Shown here one piece after another: positions 1-5,067 of a DNA stretch of 5,222 nt. Under the pieces are notes generated by a model that worked only from the letters and a program-made list of their open reading frames with translations, was not told the DNA's origin and ran no database searches. The DNA is from Candidatus Aminicenantota bacterium (GTDB lineage: Bacteria > Acidobacteriota > Aminicenantia > Aminicenantales > Aminicenantaceae), in contig SOIA01000293.1 of assembly GCA_004378665.1 (NCBI GenBank), forward strand, positions 1 to 5,222. Reading direction: 5' to 3'. Each line of letters opens with the position of its first letter. The stretch's first letter is position 1. The translations under genes and the position numbers were made by a program.

Positions 1-9
1 TGCTGATTC

Positions 10-915
10 TTAAAGCTTTATCCTAATCCCGGCTAAGACAGAGAAGCCGGTTAGGTCGACCTCTAAATCTCGAGCGTTCCTGAAGTCAGGGCCGGTGGGG
101 ATGTCATCAGAGACTTTGATCATGGTATACCATTCTGTCAAACCAGGGTCGTATTGTTCACAGTACCATGCGGTTCCTGAGGCTGTCACTTTTCCTAATC
201 CGATTGCTCCACCATAGAGGGTGTAATTCAACCATCCCTCCCAGTTATTCAGCTTGCCGGATCTTCCTTTTCCTTCGACGAAAAGGGAAAGAAAGGGGCC
301 CACACTGAACTCGAACCCGAGTCCGCCATGGAATCCAAAACTTCTGTCTTTAGCAATCACCTCACCCTCTTCCGTGTAGGTCAATACGCCCGGCTCATCG
401 TAATCTGTCCAGAAATTCAAGTTGATTCTGCCGTAGTACAGGACAGCTCCTGAATTGAAAAACACCTTGAGAGATGAGGTGATAGGCAGGAAGAGATAGA
501 GATTGAGGCTGTAGGGATAGACAACGATCTTGGGCTTGACGTAGGCACCATATGAGCCTATCGATTCATCTTCGATATTCATCAGGCTTCCTTCGATTCT
601 CTGGGTGTATCCGAATCCGAAACTCAGTTTCCAGTTCGGACTAAGATTCAGCAAAAGCTCAGCTCCGTATCCAGTTCCCCATTCTTCAACCTGCTTGAAT
701 TCTCCTCTTTTTGTTCCCACCCAGCCTGCGGTCATATCATCAAAACGGCCATCGAAACTTTCGCCAAAGCTATTTAGGTCTCCGAAAGAGATTTTGCCGT
801 ATCCTACAGAAAGCTTCAGGCTCACCTTCTTTTTAAGACCGGAGGCCTGACCTATTCCGATTGAAGAAAAAAGAAAGAGCAGGAGTGTGGCGAATAAGAT
901 GATTGTTCTTTTCAT
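10..915 (-). CDS. Outer-membrane beta-barrel protein, family unknown
   Basis: Predicted exported outer-membrane beta-barrel of 301 residues; its transport, adhesion or structural role cannot be told. I place the start at the ATG at 915. The protein then opens with a textbook signal peptide: MKR, a hydrophobic run over residues 5-20, and a likely signal peptidase I site after Ala24 (IGQA|SG). The open frame continues upstream to 1008, but that extension is polar, would bury the signal peptide, and overlaps the putative promoter. The mature part alternates short amphipathic segments rich in Gly, Tyr, Phe and Trp (about residues 31-40, 83-91, 95-104, 135-143, 149-163, 193-203, 208-215) with polar loops. 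It ends in a terminal strand (289-301, closing IRIKL) typical of barrels handled by the Bam complex. One Cys (residue 252) lies in a loop. No clear Shine-Dalgarno site sits 5-10 nt before 915. It is transcribed away from the lysine genes and looks functionally unrelated. The barrel call is firm; the family is not recognised. Confidence 0.8.
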   Translation of the reverse strand: MKRTIILFATLLLFLFSSIGIGQASGLKKKVSLKLSVGYGKISFGDLNSFGESFDGRFDDMTAGWVGTKRGEFKQVEEWGTGYGAELLLNLSPNWKLSFGFGYTQRIEGSLMNIEDESIGSYGAYVKPKIVVYPYSLNLYLFLPITSSLKVFFNSGAVLYYGRINLNFWTDYDEPGVLTYTEEGEVIAKDRSFGFHGGLGFEFSVGPFLSLFVEGKGRSGKLNNWEGWLNYTLYGGAIGLGKVTASGTAWYCEQYDPGLTEWYTMIKVSDDIPTGPDFRNARDLEVDLTGFSVLAGIRIKL

Positions 916-979
916 TCGAATGTCATGCGGTGGTGATCCCTGATGTGGAGAAGATGTGGATTTCCCTCCTGGGCTCCTT

Positions 980-1008
980 ATTTTATTCAATTGAGTCGCT
1001 GAAGACAA
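980..1008 (-). promoter_or_regulatory. Putative sigma70 promoter of the beta-barrel gene
   Basis: Read on the minus strand, TTGTCT (1003-1008, 4/6 to consensus) and TAAAAT (980-985, 5/6) are separated by 17 nt. A transcript would start near 973, leaving a leader of about 58 nt before the ATG at 915. The spacer holds the 8-bp palindrome TCAATTGA (987-994), a possible but unsupported operator. This is a consensus match only; the region is AT-rich, so chance matches are possible. Confidence 0.4.
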
Positions 1009-1161
1009 GTGAGGTCATGATAATGAGAACCTCGATTGAGATGAATTGCGTTTTTATCTCCTTTTATTTCACTAATACAGCAAAAAATATGCCAATTTTA
1101 GTTTCCCCTGAAGGAAGCAAAAGGAAACATTGGATTCTGTCCTGTATTCAGGTCAAATAAA

Positions 1162-1247
1162 GGGCGTCAGGTCTCAATCTTGCTTAATTGGGATCAGGCC
1201 TTGTCAGGATGTTAACTTATGGAGACCTGATCCCAAAAGAAGATTGA
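1162..1247. repeat. REP-like palindromic element with two alternative hairpins
   Basis: One core word occurs three times: GGGcgTCAGGTCTC at 1162-1175, GGGATCAGG at 1190-1198, and in reverse orientation GAGACCTGATCCC at 1222-1234. This allows two exclusive folds. Fold A pairs TCAGGTCTC (1167-1175) with GAGACCTGA (1222-1230). Fold B pairs TTGGGATCAGG (1188-1198) with CCTGATCCCAA (1226-1236), a perfect 11-bp stem. Fold B extends outward through CTT/AAG (1183-1185/1237-1239) and TCAATCTT/AAGATTGA (1174-1181/1240-1247), giving about 22 pairs with only a 1-nt and a 2-nt bulge. No T-run follows, so it is not a classical intrinsic terminator. The arrangement resembles small palindromic repeats mobilised by REP-associated tyrosine (IS200-like) transposases. 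That assignment is inference; no transposase is in the window and copy number in the genome is unknown. A structured RNA or operator for LKR is the alternative. Confidence 0.6.
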
Positions 1248-1272
1248 CCACATGGGGAATTTGTGCCATAAT
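1244..1272 (+). promoter_or_regulatory. Sigma70 extended -10 promoter for LKR-SDH
   Basis: TTGACC (1244-1249, 5/6) and CATAAT (1267-1272, 5/6) are separated by exactly 17 nt. A TG dinucleotide sits one base before the -10 (TGcCATAAT), so it is also an extended -10 promoter. Transcription would begin near 1279-1280, giving a leader of about 20 nt to the ATG at 1300. The -35 overlaps the outer arm of the palindromic element just upstream. This position rules out use of the upstream in-frame ATG at 1252. Confidence 0.65.
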
Positions 1273-1299
1273 TCTGAAACTCAGCAGGTCGTTTTTTCC

Positions 1300-2610
1300 A
1301 TGAAAATTCATATCGGAATTCGAAGAGAAGACAAAAATCCGTGGGAGAGAAGAGTCCCTTTGATACCTGCCCATGTGAGAGAGCTGAGTCAGAATAATCC
1401 CATAGAAATATGGCTCCAGCCATCCGATATCCGTGTCTTCCCGGACAGGGATTACTCAGAGGAGGGAGCCAGGATCGAGGAAGACCTTTCTTCCTGCTCG
1501 ATCATTTTCGCCATAAAGGAAATTCCGGTTCACTTTTTCCAAAAAGATAAAGTGTATGTATTTTTCTCTCATACGATCAAGGGGCAGCCTCACAGTATGC
1601 CTATGCTCAAGAAAATGATGGATCTTGGCTGCACATTGATCGATTATGAAAGAATCACGGACGAGAAGGACCAGAGGCTGTTGTTTTTCGGCAAGCAGGC
1701 GGGTCAGGCCGGTATGATCGACACACTCTGGGCCCTGGGGAAAAGGCTGAGTCATCAGAAGACGGAAAATTCTTTTTCCTCGATCAAACCGGCCATTCAG
1801 TATGCGAGCCTTGTCGAGGCCAAAGAAGAAATCGAAAGAGTTGGATGGCAAATCCACGAGAGCGGCCTCCATCCTTCTTTAGTTCCTCTGGTTTGCGGGT
1901 TTGCCGGCTACGGTCATGTCTCCAGGGGAGCCCAGGATATTTTCGACCTTCTGCCTTTTGAAGAGATTCAGCCCGGAGAGATTGCGTCGCTTTTTGAGGA
2001 AAAGAATTATGCCTCCCATACGCTCTACAAAGTGGTCTTCAAAGAAGAACACATGGTCAAGTCGCTTGATGCGAGTGTGGAATTCGAGCTGCAAGACTAC
2101 TATAACAATCCCCAGAAATATTGTTCGGTCTTCGATTCTTATCTTCCTTTTTTGACTATGCTGGTCAACTGCATCTTCTGGACACCCGATTATCCGCGGT
2201 TTGTAACGAAAGAAACCCTGAAAAAACTTTTTTTGGGGAATGACGAACCTCGTCTGCGGGTGATCGGTGATATCTCCTGTGATATTGAGGGCTCTGTGGA
2301 GGTGACAGTCCGCGCCACCACACCGGATAATCCAGTATTCGTCTACGACCTCGAACAAGACGAGGCCAGAGATGGCGTGGAGGGGAGAGGGCCTGTGATC
2401 ATGGCCGTGGATAACCTCCCCGCAGAGATTGCTCTTGAGTCATCGGTTTTTTTCAGTGAGGCCCTCAAGACTCTTGTCCCCTTCATAGCGGCAGCAGACT
2501 TTTCAGGTAATTTTGAGAACTGCGGCCTCCCGGAATCTGTGAAAAAGGCAGTCATTCTTTACCGGGGACAGCTCACTCCGGATTATGAATACATGAAAAA
2601 ATTTATTTAA
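1300..2610 (+). CDS. Lysine-ketoglutarate reductase (saccharopine dehydrogenase, NADP+, L-lysine-forming)
   Basis: Cytoplasmic enzyme, 436 residues, expected to condense L-lysine with 2-oxoglutarate and reduce the product to saccharopine, step one of the saccharopine route of lysine breakdown. It matches the N-terminal (LKR) half of eukaryotic AASS / plant LKR-SDH nearly end to end. Residues 7-19 (IRREDKNPWERRV) are the family opening. FFSHTIKGQ (88-96) carries the conserved His91, and Lys73 precedes it; a Lys/His pair is catalytic in the related alanine dehydrogenase and yeast Lys1 families. GKQAGQAGMID (131-141) follows. The nucleotide-binding loop GYGHVSRGAQ spans 203-212, GDISCDIEGSVE spans 323-334, and DNLPAE spans 371-376. 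I start at 1300, not at the in-frame ATG at 1252, because the family begins at MKIHIG and a promoter covers 1244-1272. The ribosome binding site is weak (AGG at 1286-1288). Stop to SDH start is 20 bp. Function is very likely; cofactor preference is inferred from the family. Confidence 0.93.
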   Translation: MKIHIGIRREDKNPWERRVPLIPAHVRELSQNNPIEIWLQPSDIRVFPDRDYSEEGARIEEDLSSCSIIFAIKEIPVHFFQKDKVYVFFSHTIKGQPHSMPMLKKMMDLGCTLIDYERITDEKDQRLLFFGKQAGQAGMIDTLWALGKRLSHQKTENSFSSIKPAIQYASLVEAKEEIERVGWQIHESGLHPSLVPLVCGFAGYGHVSRGAQDIFDLLPFEEIQPGEIASLFEEKNYASHTLYKVVFKEEHMVKSLDASVEFELQDYYNNPQKYCSVFDSYLPFLTMLVNCIFWTPDYPRFVTKETLKKLFLGNDEPRLRVIGDISCDIEGSVEVTVRATTPDNPVFVYDLEQDEARDGVEGRGPVIMAVDNLPAEIALESSVFFSEALKTLVPFIAAADFSGNFENCGLPESVKKAVILYRGQLTPDYEYMKKFI

Positions 2611-2630
2611 ATCTATAAAGGAGTCATATC

Positions 2631-3953
2631 ATGAAAAAAATATTGATTCTCGGAGCAGGACTAGTGGCTAAGCCGTTAGTCAGGTATCTTCTTGACCAGC
2701 CAGATTTCAAGGTTGAGGTTGCCAGTCGGACAGTGAGTAAAGCGGTGAAACTGATCGACAGCCATCCGGATGGAGAAGCCAAGGAGTTGAACCTGAAGGA
2801 CGAAGAAGGCTTAAAAAAAGAGATCGCAGACTCTGATTTAGTCATCAGCATGGTTCCATACGGATTCCATCCGAAAGTGGCCAAATTCTGCATCGATTTT
2901 GGCAAACATATGGTCACCACATCGTATGTGAGTGAGGCCATGCAGAACCTGGATAGCGAGGCCAAGAATGCCGGGATCTTGATAATCAATGAAATCGGGT
3001 TGGACCCGGGGATCGACCACATGGAAGCGATGCGGATCATCCACGAAGTGGAAGAGAAGGGCGGTGAAATCCAGAGCTTCACATCATTTTGTGGGGGATT
3101 GCCCGCTCCCGAGGCCAATACCAATCCGTTCGGGTATAAATTTTCCTGGAGCCCTATCGGAGTTCTTCTCGCCGGGAAAAACTCGGCTCAGTATCTAAAA
3201 GAAGGCCAGCAGGTTCTTATTACTGCGGAAGACCTTTTCAAAGATTATGCCATTATCAACATCGAGGGGTTGGGGGAATTCGAAGGGTATCCCAACCGGA
3301 ATTCTCTCCCGTACATCCAGCTCTATGGGATTCAATCCACTGAGACCATGCTTAGAGGAACACTCAGGAATAAAGGCTGGTGTCGGACCATGAAAAAGAT
3401 GGTCGATTTACAGCTTCTCGATGAAGAGGAAAAGGAATGGGGCGGTATAACTTACAAAGACTTTATCCGGAGATTGATGGATAATCCCGCCGAAGAGGAC
3501 ATCAAGAAAGCTTTGGGTGCGCATCTCAGTATTGAGGAAGACTCGGATATAACACAAAGACTCGAATGGCTCGGGCTCCTGAGCGATGAGGCCATAACTG
3601 TATCGAAAGGCTCAGCTCTGGATATTCTGGGCGCCAGGATGCTGGAGAAGCTCCAGTATGAGGAAGGAGAGAGGGATATGATCATCCTCCAGCATCAATT
3701 CATCGCTTCCTATCCTGATGACAAAAAAGAAAAGATCACGTCAACATTGATCGATTTCGGCATTCCCGATGGAGATTCTTCTATGGCCCGGACAGTCGGG
3801 CTTCCTGCGGCCATCGCAACCAGGCTCATTCTTGAGGGGAAAATTGAAATGACCGGAGTCCATATCCCTGTCATCCCCAAAATCTATACGCCCATCCTCC
3901 AGGAGCTGAAGGGAATGGATATCACTTTTAAGGAGAAGAGAGAAAAGCTGTAA
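2631..3953 (+). CDS. Saccharopine dehydrogenase (L-glutamate-forming)
   Basis: Cytoplasmic 440-residue enzyme expected to oxidise saccharopine to 2-aminoadipate 6-semialdehyde and glutamate, using the product of the gene before it. It corresponds to the C-terminal (SDH) half of AASS and to fungal Lys9. The N-terminal Rossmann motif is ILGAGLVAKP (6-15), followed by LVISMVPYGFHP (70-81) and MVTTSYVSEAM (94-104). EIGLDPGIDHMEAM (121-134), CGGLPAPE (154-161) and YKFSWSPIGVL (169-179) are hallmark substrate-domain segments. EGYPNRNS (218-225) and LRGTLRNKGW (241-250) separate it from carboxynorspermidine synthase-type relatives. ARTVGLPAAIA (386-396) returns to the Rossmann part. The start is supported by AAAGGAG at 2617-2623, 7 nt before the ATG. 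The gene sits 20 bp after LKR in a different reading frame, so this is a true two-gene arrangement and not a read-through fusion. It is full length with no missing motif. Confidence 0.94.
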   Translation: MKKILILGAGLVAKPLVRYLLDQPDFKVEVASRTVSKAVKLIDSHPDGEAKELNLKDEEGLKKEIADSDLVISMVPYGFHPKVAKFCIDFGKHMVTTSYVSEAMQNLDSEAKNAGILIINEIGLDPGIDHMEAMRIIHEVEEKGGEIQSFTSFCGGLPAPEANTNPFGYKFSWSPIGVLLAGKNSAQYLKEGQQVLITAEDLFKDYAIINIEGLGEFEGYPNRNSLPYIQLYGIQSTETMLRGTLRNKGWCRTMKKMVDLQLLDEEEKEWGGITYKDFIRRLMDNPAEEDIKKALGAHLSIEEDSDITQRLEWLGLLSDEAITVSKGSALDILGARMLEKLQYEEGERDMIILQHQFIASYPDDKKEKITSTLIDFGIPDGDSSMARTVGLPAAIATRLILEGKIEMTGVHIPVIPKIYTPILQELKGMDITFKEKREKL

Positions 3954-3981
3954 TTGACAATATTCAAAGGACGCTTATCTT
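3954..3981 (+). promoter_or_regulatory. Possible internal promoter / dyad before MEMO gene
   Basis: A perfect -35 hexamer TTGACA (3954-3959) directly follows the SDH stop codon. A weak -10 TATCTT (3976-3981, 4/6) lies 16 nt on. Initiation would fall near 3988, inside the Shine-Dalgarno site of the next gene, which makes it doubtful as a working promoter. The word TTGACAATATTCAA (3954-3967) has dyad ends (TTGA/TCAA) and recurs with one change at the hrcA -35 region. Confidence 0.3.
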
Positions 3982-3985
3982 TATG

Positions 3986-3993
3986 AAGGGAGG
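3986..3993 (+). promoter_or_regulatory. Strong ribosome binding site fixing a TTG start
   Basis: AAGGGAGG ends 5 nt before the TTG at 3999. No in-frame ATG or GTG nearby has a comparable site, and the family N-terminus (RKPAVGGSFYPG) begins directly after this codon, so TTG is the likely initiator. An out-of-frame ATG at 3983 opens only a four-codon frame (M-K-G-G) that runs through the site and stops at 3995-3997. Confidence 0.8.
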
Positions 3994-3998
3994 ATAAA

Positions 3999-4805
3999 TT
4001 GAAACGAAAGCCTGCGGTCGGTGGATCTTTCTATCCAGGTCGGGAAGACGCGTTGAAAGAGATGGTCGCGGGAATGGTCGACCCGGAAAGTGAAAAGGAA
4101 AAGGCCGTATGCGTCGTCTCTCCGCACGCTGGATTTGAGTATTCCGGTCCTGTGGCCGGAGCCGTCTTCTCTTCTGTCGAGCTCCCGGACAAATTCGTCA
4201 TCCTTGGTCCCAGCCACAGACCTATACAGTCTCGCGTGGCAATAATGAAAGAAGGAGTCTGGGAGACTCCCCTGGGAAACGTGAAGGTGGAGTCCTCTCT
4301 GGCAGAGCTCATCATGAGTCATTCTCAGCTTATCGAAGAAGATGAGATCGCTCACGTGCATGAGCACTCTCTCGAAGTCCAGCTTCCTTTCATCCAGTAT
4401 TTTAAGCAAGACGTGACGATCGTGCCGGTATGCCTATCCTACCATATCTCATTCGAGGAGCTGGAGGATTTAGGCAAATCCATAGCCAGGGGGATCAAGG
4501 ATTTTGACCAAGATGTGTTGATAGTGGCCAGTACGGATATGAGTCATTATGTGGACCAGAGTGTGGCCAAAGAAAAGGATTTTTTAGCGATCGAAAGGAT
4601 TCTCGAGCTGGATGCCAGGGGCCTTTATGATATTGTGGAACAAGAGAATATCAGCATGTGCGGCTTTCAACCCACCACTTCTGCTGTAGTCGCTTCGAAG
4701 GAGCTGGGAGCAGAGAAGGCCAGTCTCATTAAATACCAGACCTCAGGAGACAGGACAGGAAACTACAGCGAAGTTGTCGGATATGCCGGGATCCGGATAA
4801 CCTGA
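3999..4805 (+). CDS. MEMO-family protein (AmmeMemoRadiSam system protein B type)
   Basis: A 268-residue full-length MEMO protein, probably cytoplasmic. The family has the fold of LigB-type class III extradiol dioxygenases, and human MEMO1 binds metal (iron or copper) through two His and one Cys. The matching residues are present: PHAGFEYSG (42-50, His43), GPSHR (70-74, His73) and CGFQP (221-225, Cys221). Other conserved blocks are AVGGSFYPG (6-14), EHSLEVQLPF (122-131) and STDMSHY (178-184). The biochemical role of the bacterial family is not established, so no reaction is assigned. In many prokaryotes the gene lies with, or is fused to, AMMECR1 and a radical-SAM gene; neither is in this window. 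It starts with TTG, 45 bp after SDH, and is probably the last gene of the lysine operon. A possible weak promoter of its own lies in the gap. Family membership is certain; a link to lysine catabolism is only positional. Confidence 0.9.
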   Translation: MKRKPAVGGSFYPGREDALKEMVAGMVDPESEKEKAVCVVSPHAGFEYSGPVAGAVFSSVELPDKFVILGPSHRPIQSRVAIMKEGVWETPLGNVKVESSLAELIMSHSQLIEEDEIAHVHEHSLEVQLPFIQYFKQDVTIVPVCLSYHISFEELEDLGKSIARGIKDFDQDVLIVASTDMSHYVDQSVAKEKDFLAIERILELDARGLYDIVEQENISMCGFQPTTSAVVASKELGAEKASLIKYQTSGDRTGNYSEVVGYAGIRIT

Positions 4806-4820
4806 GCCTTTTCAACTTCG

Positions 4821-4860
4821 GGTAGCCAAGGAACTCTCATCCGCTTGACAGCCTTTTTTT
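4821..4860 (+). terminator. Probable intrinsic terminator after the MEMO gene
   Basis: GGTAGCCAAG (4821-4830) can pair with CTTGACAGCC (4844-4853). That gives eight pairs including one G-U and two single mismatches, with a 13-nt loop. Seven T residues (4854-4860) follow immediately. It begins 15 nt past the MEMO stop codon, where an operon terminator is expected. The imperfect stem makes this plausible, not certain. Confidence 0.5.
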
Positions 4861-4931
4861 GAAGCGAAATGTTTGCAGTCACCAACAGGTGCTTTTGGGG
4901 CACGATTTTGAGTTTACATCCAATGGTCTGG

Positions 4932-4956
4932 CATGATGATCACCATGTAATTTACA
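4932..4956. repeat. Two overlapping short palindromes upstream of hrcA
   Basis: CATGATGATCACCATG (4932-4947) is a 16-bp palindrome with one mismatched pair. It shares two bases with the perfect 11-bp palindrome TGTAATTTACA (4946-4956). The sites are about 65-90 bp upstream of the hrcA -35, so they could be regulator binding sites, but no known operator is recognised. Chance is possible for either one alone. Confidence 0.35.
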
Positions 4957-4982
4957 GATAATAAAGAAATTGAAAATATGCT

Positions 4983-5014
4983 GCCGCTTTTTTCCCTCCT
5001 TGAAGCCGAGCGGC
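4983..5014. repeat. Inverted repeat next to the hrcA promoter
   Basis: GCCGCT (4983-4988) and AGCGGC (5009-5014) form a perfect 6-bp inverted repeat around 20 nt, ending 6 bp before the hrcA -35. As it lies upstream of the transcription start, it would act as DNA and not as leader RNA. It does not match the CIRCE operator. Function is unknown. Confidence 0.3.
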
Positions 5015-5020
5015 GGTTAT

Positions 5021-5050
5021 TTGACAACATTCAAGGTTTAATGCTATAAA
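5021..5050 (+). promoter_or_regulatory. Strong sigma70 promoter of the hrcA-like gene
   Basis: A perfect TTGACA (5021-5026) and TATAAA (5045-5050, 5/6) are separated by 18 nt, and TG one base before the -10 (TGcTATAAA) makes it an extended -10 promoter. Transcription should begin near 5057, leaving only about 11 nt of leader; a slightly earlier start would keep the whole ribosome binding site. The TTGACAACATTCAA word at 5021-5034 nearly repeats the one after SDH. No CIRCE inverted repeat (TTAGCACTC/GAGTGCTAA) overlaps it. Confidence 0.65.
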
Positions 5051-5067
5051 TTTTCTGGAGTTATCGA

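Larger units (their letters stand above)
916..1299. other. Divergent intergenic region, barrel gene / LKR
   Basis: This is 384 bp without a convincing gene, between two divergently transcribed genes. From left to right it holds the barrel gene leader and putative promoter (916-1008) and an AT-rich stretch (about 1020-1100) where I see nothing definite. A small inverted repeat follows (GTTTCC 1101-1106 / GGAAAC 1123-1128), then a minimal hairpin CCTG-TATT-CAGG (1141-1152), the palindromic repeat element (1162-1247), and the LKR promoter and short leader (1244-1299). The open frames that cross it lack family-like protein sequence and ribosome binding sites. Confidence 0.7.

Noticed and set aside
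916..1008. N-terminal extension of the barrel gene to an ATG at 1008
   Set aside because: It adds 31 polar residues in front of a clear signal peptide and overlaps the putative -35/-10. The purine-rich stretch at 962-975 (minus strand AGGAG...AGGAGGG) resembles a ribosome binding site but has no ATG, GTG or TTG at proper spacing in frame.
605..1160. Plus-strand open frames at 605-850 and 903-1160
   Set aside because: The first is the antisense shadow of the barrel gene. The second runs over the start of that gene and AT-rich spacer, has no recognisable protein features, and lacks a Shine-Dalgarno site.
1167..1250. Lysine riboswitch, T-box or intrinsic terminator in the LKR leader
   Set aside because: There is no T-box core or lysine-aptamer motif and no T-run after the hairpin. 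The likely transcription start lies downstream of the hairpin, so it would not be in the main mRNA.
2218..2240. A6/T7 homopolymer tract inside LKR as a programmed frameshift or sequencing error
   Set aside because: The protein similarity to AASS continues in the same frame on both sides through the stop codon, so no shift is needed.
1879..2358. Long minus-strand open frames opposite LKR, SDH and MEMO
   Set aside because: They are antisense to genes with strong family similarity along their whole length and show no protein family features of their own.
4845..4850. TTGACA as a -35 box downstream of the MEMO gene
   Set aside because: No acceptable -10 lies 15-19 nt downstream, and the bases form the right arm of the probable terminator hairpin.
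4869..4961. 30-codon open frame starting ATG at 4869 and ending HHVIYR, faintly like an IS200-type transposase motif
   Set aside because: It is too short, has no proper ribosome binding site, has the motif at the wrong end, and shows no further transposase similarity; best explained as chance.
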